Positions 29,187 through 39,421 of a stretch of 64,000 bases of DNA are shown in pieces. Below the pieces are notes generated by a model. It had not been told where the DNA came from. It made no database searches and worked only from the letters and a program-made list of their open reading frames with translations. Position numbers and translations under genes: made by a program. The DNA lies in assembly GCA_030374805.1 (NCBI GenBank), contig JARGSG010000070.1:62001-126000 (forward strand). Direction: 5' to 3'. The DNA comes from Gracilaria gracilis (taxonomy: Eukaryota; Rhodophyta; Florideophyceae; Gracilariales; Gracilariaceae). The first letter of the stretch is position 1, and every line of letters starts with the position of its first letter.

Positions 29187-31528
29187 TCAAAGCTTTCTGC
29201 TCGATTCGTTTTGTTTTCATGTTGTAAAATGGTGTTATGAATATGTAGTACAGGCGCTGTGGTCATGCGTTTGTGCTCCTGTTTTCCCCAATCCCTCAGC
29301 CAGATTTGTTTGGCAGACGCAAACTAATCATTCTCCATACAACATTCTGACTGTTGACGTGGAAGCAAATTCCTTGTCGAAAGCCGCAGTTGCTTTGTGC
29401 GTGTAAGACCTCTTGTTAGTACGCGCTTATACCAGTACAAATTGGGCCCATCGCCAGTGAGATATCTACGTGTGGAGGTGAACTACTGAAATCATTTCCA
29501 TTTCCAGTGTTGGTGTCTAATCTAAGGCCGATCGAGTCGGTCTTGTTGGCAGAGTTGATTGTTCTTCTCCTCTCTCGAGGACCTGTGTCCGCGACAAGCT
29601 GGAATCGAAGGTTGTGCTGTAACTTACAACCTTACCAACCTGTCCGTCTTTCATGGTGTAAGCTTAGACATCTACACGTACACGTACGTGTACACGACTG
29701 CTATCTACGGTATCTATCTACGTGTACTACACGTAGATAGATACCGTAGATACTACTAGATAGCTCCTACCTTCCCACTCTCAATAACTACACGTACAAC
29801 AGCCCGTCAAGGATCCTTCCGAATGCGCTGGGCCGCTCTCAGCGAAGTTGTTTGGCCCTCCAGAGAGAAAGCTTACCCCAAGGGTGGCACGAAGATCAGC
29901 CGTCGATAAATTGATACTCACCTGTCTCGGCTCCACCGGTAGATGCCATTCACCGGTTACCCTAGAAACTTCACACCCCAACCTTTTCGCGATGAAGCCG
30001 CTTACGTGTCAGAACCCGACACAGCGTCTTGTCCACAGATTTCCTCATGTGGCGGGGAGCACATCTGCTTGGTGGTATGGTTAGCTCTCGAACGTTCTAC
30101 CTTCGTATGGACTTCGAACTGGAGTTTCTTTTAACCGAGAGAGGGTCCATGTACAGGGCCTATCCATGTAGCAAATTGGTCTTACAGAAGCAAACTGGTT
30201 GGCAATTACGTCGATGCCTCTCCTTCCTAAAAACCGACCGCCGTCCTGACGCGGTATTTATACTGCTTTTGCAACTTCCAGACACCACCGAGAACGCTAT
30301 CCAGAACTGTTGTCCTAACCGATATCAACTCACAACGCAACAACTGCTTCGATATCTTCTGCGTTGGTTTGTCGATAAGCTCTGCACACCGCATACGTCT
30401 TCCTCTTATCGGTTCAACACAATGGTTTTCACAAACCCACATATCACCTCTGTAGTCCAGGGCTCTCAGTTGTAACATAACAGCAACAATTGTTGCAGTC
30501 CACTGCTAACGCTTACCTTCGCACATAGATACAGTAGATAGATCTCGTCATGATACAGCATTCTGGTAGAGCATCTCATTACAGGTGTGTTAGCTTCACT
30601 CTGCATGTTCTTCTTCTTTTTTATGAGCACAACAGCCTTATTTCGACTTATGTGTGGGATGGCTTAGGTCCCCAGCAACCTGTAACAATTTCCTAGTAAC
30701 TACTAACATAGCCAACACTGCTAAAGTGCAGCCGTGTTACGCTCACTAGGCTACGCTATTAAATGCGGCACTAAGCTTATGTTAGAGATCTCAAAGGTTG
30801 CTCTCTACCGCAGAGCTTTCGCTACGACGATTATCGCCTTCTTTCGTCAGATCGACCCCCCAGGTTAGTTCCAACGTCTCCCTGGAGACCTCCAGAGCTC
30901 ATATGTAGGGCGGCGCACCACGACCAGGCGCATCTGCACGTACCACATTGCCGCCCAAGAGACCATGATAGCGGCGTTCCATCACCTAATCCTCATGACT
31001 GCGGCGAAACCAGATGAGGAACCAGCCCGTAGCCTGAGTTGATCTCCGATCCCCGCGTAAATCCCCCGGTAAAAAACACTGGCAAAACCCAGAAGCAGTT
31101 AAGTTTCCATAGGACCCTCGACTTCGTGGGGGAAGTTTCAGGGAAAACGGTGGGGTATCTTCTTCCAAGGCACAGGCCCGTAGCCTACTGCTTACGCGCA
31201 GCTAGACGGGGGAATTGCTTGTCGACCTTCCTCCAAGGTCCAGGACTTCAATCGGCAAGCCGGCCAGTCGGTTGGGCGAGTTTAGCGACATCACGGGTCC
31301 GGAGAGGCGGCCGGTGCGCCGACCACCCATGCAAGTTTAAGGAAATCCCGAGTCCACTCTGCATGTTCATAGTGATGTCTCCTGAAACTGTTATGGGTTC
31401 ACGAGGGCCCAATAATATGCAGAGCTTATAGCTATTATTGTAGCGATAAGCGTTTCGGTTCAAAAGGGTTAAGAGGATGAAAAAGTTGACCCTCTTAACC
31501 TTCGTTAATCATCTCCCAGGCCTGATTA
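29187..31528. other. Gene-poor region with a palindrome and a stem-loop
   Basis: No supportable gene in 2.3 kb; ORFs of up to about 150 codons here are overlapping and domainless. It holds the 51-nt palindrome at 29702-29752 and a 10-bp stem-loop at 31467-31500 (GGTTAAGAGG/CCTCTTAACC) just before the RNase H ORF. I found no reverse transcriptase coding upstream of that ORF. Confidence 0.45.
29702..29752. repeat. Perfect 25-bp inverted repeat with 1-nt spacer
   Basis: The arms 29702-29726 and 29728-29752 are exact reverse complements around a single C at 29727. The arm includes TATCTACGGTATCTATCTAC. In RNA this would be a nearly loopless 25-bp hairpin; in DNA it could extrude as a cruciform. 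No ORF crosses it meaningfully. Confidence 0.9.
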
Positions 31529-32938
31529 ATGTATACACATATCGGACAAGGCAAGGATGTCGCTGGACTCGTCCAAGCGATCGGTCCGCTTGCCTATCGC
31601 CGTCGCGGACCTGGGTGGTACGTCGCTAGAAGATCTCTGATTACCGCACGTAAACAGCAGGCCACGAGCCGATCACCGAACGACGATCCTACCGTTATTT
31701 TCCCCGGCTTTCCCCCCTCATGGAGTGACACTGGAGGAAACCGTGTGGAGGTTTTCTCCAGGGTTTTTTCGGAGATACTACAGTATTACGCGCTTATTCC
31801 AGGATCAGAAAACGATGCACTACCACCGGCAGACTGTGAGGTGTGGACGGATGGATCTGTAGGAAGTGCAGAAGAAACAGAGAGTTCCAAGCCTCTACGA
31901 GCCGCTGTCGAGTGGGATGAAGGCTGGTACGCAGGGTCGATTCAATACAGTGGGGAGTTTGACAGCAACACTGAGACTGTCAAGAAATTTCAGAACAAGC
32001 ATGGACGGAGTCCCGATATTGTTATTAAGTATGATGATGGCTTTACGATTGCATATGGAATGCTACCGGGAGAAAGAGAAATTGTAGATGAAGATGGAGA
32101 CCATCTGAGCATAAAGGAGCTTAAGATATCCACAGTGGGTCGTGGATCATATGCAATATGGTGGCAACCTGCGGGACAACCCGAGACCAGATTGGTACTT
32201 ATAGGAGTCGGAACATCTTCATTTATAGCGGAAGCAACGGCGCTAAAAGCAACAATTATACGTGTGCTTGAAAAGGTACAAAGAGGTTGGAGAGGAATCG
32301 TTAGGATTGTTACTGATTCCCAAAGCGTTATGGAACATCTGCGGACGCCAGTTCGACAACAATCGTATTCTGTCCAGCAACTTTCTAAATTGCTGTCTGA
32401 ACTTGGTGTGTTATGTCCTGTTCATATACTTTGGGTGCCAAGTCATTGTGGAATTTCAAAGAACGAACTAGTGGATACCATGGCGAAAGATGCATTGAAG
32501 ATCCCATTATGTGAACAGATAAGAGTCCCTATAGATCTCGCAGAAGTAAGAAGGAGGGTCTCGACTGCGAGGACTTCAGTATCGCTTTTATCGGAGTTAC
32601 CGGACTAGTTTGAGAATATTCTTTCTCTGAGAGAAGCAGAAACGGCTTTGGCACAGATCTATGTGGGACATACGCCAAGTTTGCACCATCTTGGATCTCA
32701 TTTATTTGGGAAGAAGCTGGTTTGTAACTGTAGGCCTGGTGTTCTGAATGATGTGGACCACTACCTTCTCAGATGCCCTAAGAGAAACTTGTCAAGACGC
32801 TTTTGTCTACCTCCTAGTCGTGAACGCCAGGAAAAATCCGTTCCTAGTATTGTTAGAAAATGGCCCGTAAGAGTGTTGGCCTTTCTGGTGAGAGAGCACT
32901 TCTTTGAGCAGAAACATTCTGCACCAAGCCATAATTGA
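31529..32938 (+). mobile_element. LINE-type RNase H fragment with Tudor-like insertion
   Basis: An ATG-started ORF (31529-32608) encodes an RNase H domain: WTDGS with D108, IAEA with E235, VTDSQS with D263, and the final WVPSHCGISKNELVD. Between the first catalytic strand and the next RNase H strand (GRGSYAIWW, from residue 204) lies an insert with a Tudor-like core, VEWDEGWYAG (127-136) ... VIKYDDG (165-171). After one in-frame TAG the same frame continues to 32938 with the post-RNase H zinc segment typical of non-LTR elements (VGHTPSLHHLGSHLFG; CNCRPG...VDHYLLRCP). No integrase follows, hence LINE rather than LTR. A (GA)n run (32956-32974) and AATAAAG-(AAG)n (about 33372-33397) may mark the 3' end. 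No RT domain is visible, so the copy is 5'-truncated. Confidence 0.72.
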
Positions 32939-35034
32939 GCTAGTGCACTCATAAACAGAGAGAGAGAGAGAGAGAAAAAACGATGTGAAGCGACTAATTG
33001 CGCTTTAAATACCTGGTCTCGCCAAAGAAATGAGGACCAAGGGAAGGAGAGCCGTCATATGCTCTTCTGTGGCGGATTGTGGTACGTGCAAACCCCCTTG
33101 TCGTGGTGTCCCGCTCTGTCGGCGAGCTCAGGGGGCGAAAAAAGTGGTGCAATGAATAGGGGAGAAGACACGAGACGCGACAAACGATAGTAGCGAAATT
33201 CTCACACAGACGAGACTACTGCTTTTTCGGGAGAACAATGTGGTCATTAAGTGAGCGTAACACGGTTGTAACTTTACAGCCAGTGATTAGGTTTCCTTGA
33301 AGACGCATTATGAGTAGTTGAGGGAAGTTAGCAAGCCCCTCGCGTCACGAGTAATAAATGTGTGTGCGATCAAAATAAAGAAGAAGAAGAAGAAGAACTT
33401 CGACGATGTGTAGGAGGGGGTAGGCGCTTTCTTCCTGGCGAGGCCCCCATCGCAGAGTGTAATGATCAATGACATTCAGTTCTAGTGTTCCCGCGCCGCA
33501 TCTTCACAGTACACTCTTTCGTGGCAAATGTGTACCGAGTGGGTGCAAGCACGCTGTATCCCAACAGATGGTTGAGACGAAGTTAATCTTTTGCCTCTGC
33601 TTTCTTGAGAGAAACCAGTTTTTCTCCACTTTCGAGTACCAATGGTAGAACGTTAACGCTACCCACGTTAGAAGGTAAAGTAACTCGATTCGCAGTGGTG
33701 TTTTGCACCTAGATAAAATCAACGGCATCAGACCGTATCTACTGTCTGATCAGGTTTCTGAAAGAAGATATTGCGACGTGTATCTAGTAGACTCATGAGC
33801 TCTCGCTCCCCGAAGAGTTTGAAATTGATGGTCACAGTCCTTGATGTCTTGTCGTTGTATGATAGTTTCCGATTGCCTGTTTGGTTCATTTCAAGATGTC
33901 GCGCATATGCAATTCGTGAGCATACATATGTGTCTTATCTGGGAAAGACTATTGATCAGGTATGAAGGAGTAAGCATCGTACAGTATACGTTGCCCTACG
34001 CAACAAAGCGGGAACTATGAAGAGTCGGATAACGTATGATATATGGAAACCACTGCGCAATGGCATCCACATATCATTCGTGATCCGCCATAGTATCTAC
34101 ATATCATTCGTGATCCGCCGTCATAGTATCCGCATATCATTCGTGATCCGCCCATAGTATCCACATATCATTCTTGAAATGCCTCTCATAGTTTCCGGTG
34201 CTGTTACATCAAAAGCTGTCTTCTCTCGCCATAAATAGGGTAGAGATCGCGTATCGCTCGGTTCAATCCATTGCCGAATCCTAGTTTCGCAACAGTTTCA
34301 CTGTTTCATTGTTTCATTGCATCACCGACACATTTCGCACCAGATTTCGTTCCTTTCGTTACTCTCCGACCTACAAGCCTAATAACAAAGTGAAACCGCT
34401 TTTCTTTCTCGCTCGTATGGCCCAGAGACTCAACCTTGGATCTGCTATCTTCGGCATACCTGTAATCGAACATCGAAAGGACGGACGCTCGCTGATATTA
34501 ATACTGAACAGCAAATGTTCTGCCTCACAGAAGCCTTTCATCATCAACATGGCTCACGCCAAGTCAGCCTCATCCTTTGTCACGCTTTCCACGTCGGACA
34601 AACGTATCAACTTCCTACTTTACCTTCAAGCACGCATATGCACGCACGCCATACTTCGATTATCTGTCAAACTTCTGCATCTCACTTCCAACCAGAGGAG
34701 TACCCACCAGGTGCACTGCAGGTGCATATGTGGAGGGCGGTAGGGCCCCGCACCTCAAATGTACCAACTTTTGATATGGGGGCCCAACCAAAGGCCCAAC
34801 CAAACGGATCGTGGTAACGCCCAACTTCCCACATGCACAACTTGCAGGTCTCTTTTGTGGGATAGAGACAGTTTCAGAGAACAGTACGTTTTCTGTTCTA
34901 CAAACTATACACAAAAATCGTTTCCATCATAAGATTTCACACATGCTGAGGTGTAACTTTACTCAGAACAGGCACCAGAACTGAACTACAACTAACCAAC
35001 CGCAACAAAGCGAAGCACGACGCATGGATGATCT
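32939..35034. other. Element-derived and intergenic sequence
   Basis: It probably starts with the LINE 3' UTR up to the (AAG)n run near 33397. It contains TACCAATGGTA (33637-33647) and the tandem repeats at 34065-34183. An ATG at 34417 opens 109 codons with no recognisable domain, with CATAAATAG upstream near 34230; I do not call it a gene. Confidence 0.4.
34065..34183. repeat. Four tandem 25-33 bp repeats
   Basis: The units share ATAGTATCCACATATCATTC followed by GTGATCCGCC; the fourth is diverged at its end. Unit lengths differ by a few bases. There is no spacer-repeat alternation, so this is a minisatellite, not a CRISPR array. Confidence 0.8.
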
Positions 35035-36439
35035 TTAGGGATTGGCCGCCTTATGACCCGGGAACGCGGCCAAATGGCGTTTCAGATGGTCTTTCTTCTT
35101 GTAAGCCTTTTCACAACTTGCACACCGAAATGCACGTATCTGCCAGTGTACTGCGTCCACATGACGTCTGGAAAAACGCAAGGAATATTCGCCCCATGTT
35201 AGCCAACTAGAGATGCATCGTGCTTGACACTCACCGGAAGATGAATGCGGAGTGAATGGATGTTGCAGAAGCGCAGTATGCGGTACTTACCTTAAGCCAT
35301 CGCGGAAGGTGAATCCCAAACCGCAAAGATCACAGGTGTAGGGCTTGTTGTCCCTTTGACTGTATAGGACCCAAGAAGATATCGATCATGCACAAGCATT
35401 GATAGCTCATGCGGTTAGTAACGTGTGTGGGGAAAGGGTTCGACTTCGTAGCGTTGCAATTAGTGTTCATGAACATACTGCACCGATCTTATATGGCGGC
35501 TGAAAAGAAAAACCAATGAAAAGGAGATATACTTTGGTAAGTTGGTTGCCTGGCACTAAGTCGGGAGAGGTATGAATTTGAACAAGAAGATGTTTTGTAC
35601 TTACTTCAAGTTGCCTTTGTCTGCAAACTTTGAACCACAACTCTCGCACGCATGACCGTGATCGAGGGCTTTAAGGCTGTCAGGGCAAGAAAGATACAAA
35701 CGCAAATATTGACAACAATGTAAGAAGGGCATGTTGATGATACAGCGATGAAAAATGAAATAGGCAGTATAGAATGGTTGACGTACTGCTTTCTGTAACT
35801 CTCTCGATCTGGCAAAGGAGTCCCGCAAGTTGGGCACACGAGAGAAGACGCACCCCCGGCAACTCTAGAGGCCCGATGCTGTGGGTTACCAGCAGATCTT
35901 CCTTGTAAAATGTTTCCTAGCCTACCTTGTGATCTACCATCCTGCAGTCGTGACTGATGAGATGCGGAAGCTCTTGGAGCACCAGTATTAGAACCTTTGC
36001 GTAAGGATAGAACCGGAGACGAAACGGAATCGAAAGGGTCCAGGGACTGGGAAGAACTAGCCGTGGGTAGTTCTGAGCGCTGCTGCTGATGTGAGGACGA
36101 CGCAACAGGAATAGCGTCTGGAGTAATGTTCCGAATTGAACTCGCACTGCGGGGCAAACGCAAGTTTGGTTGAGAATGATCAGAATTATGGTTTCTCGAG
36201 GCAGGGTTTGATGGCTGATGGCTTGAAGTTGAAGCGTGTGGGATTGAGGTGGAGGAAGAAGCAGTTTCTATTCCCTCGGGGTTTGCGGGTGGACGAGAAG
36301 TAGAAGACTGTCTGAGATTGGCGAAGCTATTTGAACGTCGCAGACTTGATGGTGAAGGATTGTATTTCTTCTTCTGTCTGGGGTCCTTCTTGCGATCCAT
36401 GTTGAACACTGTTGCAGGAAAGGGCTTTGGGGAAGGCAT
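35035..36439 (-). CDS. Four-finger C2H2 zinc-finger protein, five exons
   Basis: The exons are 36439-35787, 35676-35605, 35499-35479, 35359-35291 and 35167-35035 (315 residues); donors are GTACGT, GTAAGT, GTATGT and GTAAGT, and introns are 105-123 nt. Splicing gives four C2H2 fingers in tandem: CPTC-x12-H-x5-H, CESCGSKFADKGNLNRHIRSVH, CDLCGLGFTFRDGLRRHVDAVH, and CASCEKAYKKKDHLKRH with a wider last His spacing. Linkers such as RDNKPYT are canonical. The second finger is completed by a 21-nt microexon. The first 200 residues are Ser/Pro/Asn-rich and disordered. It is probably a DNA-binding regulator in the nucleus. It is much richer in introns than its neighbours. The alternative start MDRKKDP lies 39 nt downstream. 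No transcript was seen, but the phases all fit. Confidence 0.85.
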
Positions 36440-38583
36440 GTAGCGACATGAAAGAGAGGCGACGTCTATTTAGCTACGATTCCTGGCGTTTGGGACGGCT
36501 GGACCCGAGAAGCAGTTGGAAAGCGAGTGAATTCACAGTAACAAACGAGGCTCATTTGAGCGATTGTTGTAATATGGGACAGTCCCATATTACAAGCAGA
36601 TAGGGTTATCCCGAAGGATATGCTTGAAAGGAGCAAACTAAATGAGGCTAAGGCTACGATCATCGTAGGTGAAAACTTAAGAGCAATATATGTGCAAGTC
36701 GACTGGCAGTTGCGAAGTCGGAGGCGTGTTGGCGCCTGCCATCCAGTACGGAGTGAGAAAGGGCATGACATGAATTGGCTACAACTACTGTGCTTCAGTT
36801 GAAGGTCCAAGACGCAAAATGAACAAAGATAGTGCAAAACAAACACCGGGATGTGTATGATGTGAAGAAGAGGGCGCAAAGTGCATCTTTCGGAGACCAG
36901 TAAGCTGTGCACCAAACGCTGGCATGGCCGAGTCTGTAGTAGAACACGCCAACGACGCTGGCTTTTGTGATGATATTTTGGGTGATAGGCGAACAAGAGG
37001 GAAAGGGAGCGAGGCAGAAAGATCGTGTGACAGAATGCGGAAGCACAAGAGGTTTAACGTTCAGAGCGCTGCCGTCGTGAGCTGCGGAAGGTAGCGTCCC
37101 ACTTGCAATTTAAGGGTAAGAGAGAAGTTTGGCGGGGAGCAATGGCTCATCAAATGTCAACATTGTTTGAAAGCGGCCATGGCTGTTGTGTATAAAACTT
37201 ATGTGATATGCAAATGCGCGAGCCGATAGCGGATTTGCTCCACTGGCGCATGGCACGTGGAGCGCTGCTACGCAAATGTACGTGTGTGATGGATTTAGAT
37301 AGTAGAAGGACCTTCAATTCACTTGCGTGTGGGGGAACAACCACGGTAAATCGTTTACTTACAGTTGCTCCCATTTGGTTGCTTTGATTCACACCTGAGT
37401 GGGTCCCGTTCTGTCATCAGTCATCACAGGTCGCTCGCATTAGAAACCGCCACCTGTCTTTTGTAACAACGAACGACCTGTTGGCGGCAAGGAGGGTAGA
37501 AACTCACTGTTGAAGGTGTTTCTAGAATCCAGATGGACTTGGGTGAAGGCTTCTCTGTTATCGAATTAGATGGCCACGTCACGTACAAGCTCCATGTTCT
37601 GAACTTGTGTGTGAGGTAAGAAGAGCGTTGAAGGGTAAGAAGTTCTACCAAGGTTGGAAGTTCTAACTTCGAAAGCTGCGCCACATCTTCGCATGACTCG
37701 TCGGTTTGCCCGCATCGGCAGAATCACGGGAAGCAAGTGCGCCCACCGGAGTCCAGCTGCTGTACTACACGTACATGTTCAATATGGGTTTTGCATCGCG
37801 CTGGCATACGTGGAAGCGTAGTTCATGTGTCCACGTGCGTTATTGTCAATCCTGCCGATTGACAACACTCTTTCTTGCTCTCGAGTAGTCTCGACAAAGG
37901 TAAAGGTAAAACGCTATCCGCTACGAAAAGAGCACCATAGATACATGGCTGTCAGAGCTGAAGAAAACGCTAGCTGCGCCATGGTGAGCGGAGTTGTCAA
38001 CAACATGATCATGATGCCTGGTAGCGTTTATCTACCAACGGTAAGATAGATATGGCTGGAGGGCAAAAAGACTGGCAGCAATAGAGCGGGTTACAGCGGG
38101 GTGGTTGTACGCCTTGCTGGAGGGCGATTGGCTTGCACTACGTTTACAAGCAAAACGCCCCCCAACAGGCTCTAACCGGTCCACAATAGGCGCCGGAGGA
38201 CCGCGATATTTACTTTATTTTTGGAGAAGGCGCTGAGCGCTGCGCGCCGCCCATCCGGGATGGGCAGCGGCCAAGTGGCGGCCGGCGTGCGCAGAACTCG
38301 TTTAACGCAAGCGTGAGCGCAACGGGTGGCCAAAACGCGCACGCATCGTACCTCAGCCAATACACCGCCGCCACGTTTGACGCGTAGCAGCCACGCGTGT
38401 GGCGCAGCCTCTGCGTTTGCATAACGTAACACCGCTCGCTTACAGCGCTCCGACAACGCGAAGCGAAAGCGCGGTGGCACGAGTTGAAATGCGCTAGTTT
38501 TTGGGCCGAAATGGGCGGCGTATTGTCACTGTCTGAGTGGCTCGCAGTCACGCCTCAATTCGACACGCGCACGCGCGCTGCGT

Positions 38584-38615
<32 letters not shown>

Positions 38616-39421
38616 GCGCTGTGCTCGTGCGCGTGCTTTCAAAAAAGCGCCCACTGAGCGCTGTTGCACGACAACTGGCAGCGACGCGCAACACATGTGC
38701 CGCCGCGCCGCCCGAGCGGCGCCTTCACGCACGCACAACGACACAGTGCGACTGATAAGCGTGCAATGCTGTCCAATCAGCGCGCGCCACAACCAGCGTC
38801 CGTCATGCGGCGTGTCACGTCGCTCTCTCCAGCGCACACCGAAGTTGACTGTCTGCCAGCACGGCTCCCGAATGGCCGCTCATGTCGCCCAATGGGCGCT
38901 CGTTCTTTTCCCTCCAATTTCAAAAAGCGCGCCAAACGGAAGCGCGCCGTCACGCGCTCGTCACGCTAGCGTGCTCGCCTACGTGCTCAAAAAACGGCTG
39001 TTTTCGAGGCCCACTCGTGCATTACAGTGCGCGCACTCCAAACAGTATAAAAGCGCCGGCCGCCTCTGCGCGCCTCCGCTGCGCAACCGCCGCCGCCGCG
39101 TGTGCGTTGCCAAGCCGCGTTGTGATCCGAGCTCGGCAGCCCAGATCCTCCGCCCTACTCCCGCTACTCCCGCCACTCCCGTCGCGCCTTCAGTGGACCC
39201 GCTTGTCCGCAGCCACTCTGCTCCCTCCTTACCTACGTCTCCTTTCCCTCCACTCCTCCATCTACTACATTCCCCTCTACCATTTTTCATTTTATGTACA
39301 TACTTCCGCCACATTCTTCGTTATTCAACGCGCATTTTCTCCCTACTCGCGCATTTTCTTCCCTAGCTTCGCTCATTTTTCTTCATTGCTCTTCTCAACC
39401 ATTTCACTTTTCGTACCGGTC
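36440..39421. promoter_or_regulatory. Long divergent region with TATA box, CCAAT boxes, (GGC)n and TACCAACGGTA
   Basis: No gene is supported. The 38.2-39.1 kb part is GC-rich, with (GGC)n at about 38584-38612, CCAATCAG at 38773-38780 and TATAAAAG at 39046-39053. The TATA box predicts transcription from about 39075, giving the BET gene a long pyrimidine-rich 5' leader. TACCAACGGTA is at 38033-38043. Frames open upstream of 39422, but the TATA box lies within them, so they are probably untranslated. Confidence 0.5.
36567..36595. repeat. 14-bp inverted repeat upstream of the zinc-finger gene
   Basis: TTGTAATATGGGAC and its exact reverse complement flank one A. The centre is about 140 bp upstream of the zinc-finger start codon at 36439. 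It could be an operator for a dimeric regulator or a hairpin in the 5' leader. Confidence 0.8.

Noticed and set aside
31529-32938. LTR-retrotransposon or retrovirus-like origin of the RNase H
   Set aside because: No integrase, protease or terminal repeats are seen, and the post-RNase H Cys/His segment is that of non-LTR elements.
34064-34183. Possible CRISPR-like array
   Set aside because: Repeats abut with no unique spacers and vary in length; a eukaryotic minisatellite.
34417-34743. 109-codon ORF after the tandem repeats
   Set aside because: No domain, no neighbour support and length within chance; a CATAAATAG box upstream is not enough.
38882-39421. N-terminal extension of the BET protein
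   Set aside because: A TATAAAAG box lies within it, and the encoded sequence is low-complexity; the start at 39422 is preferred.
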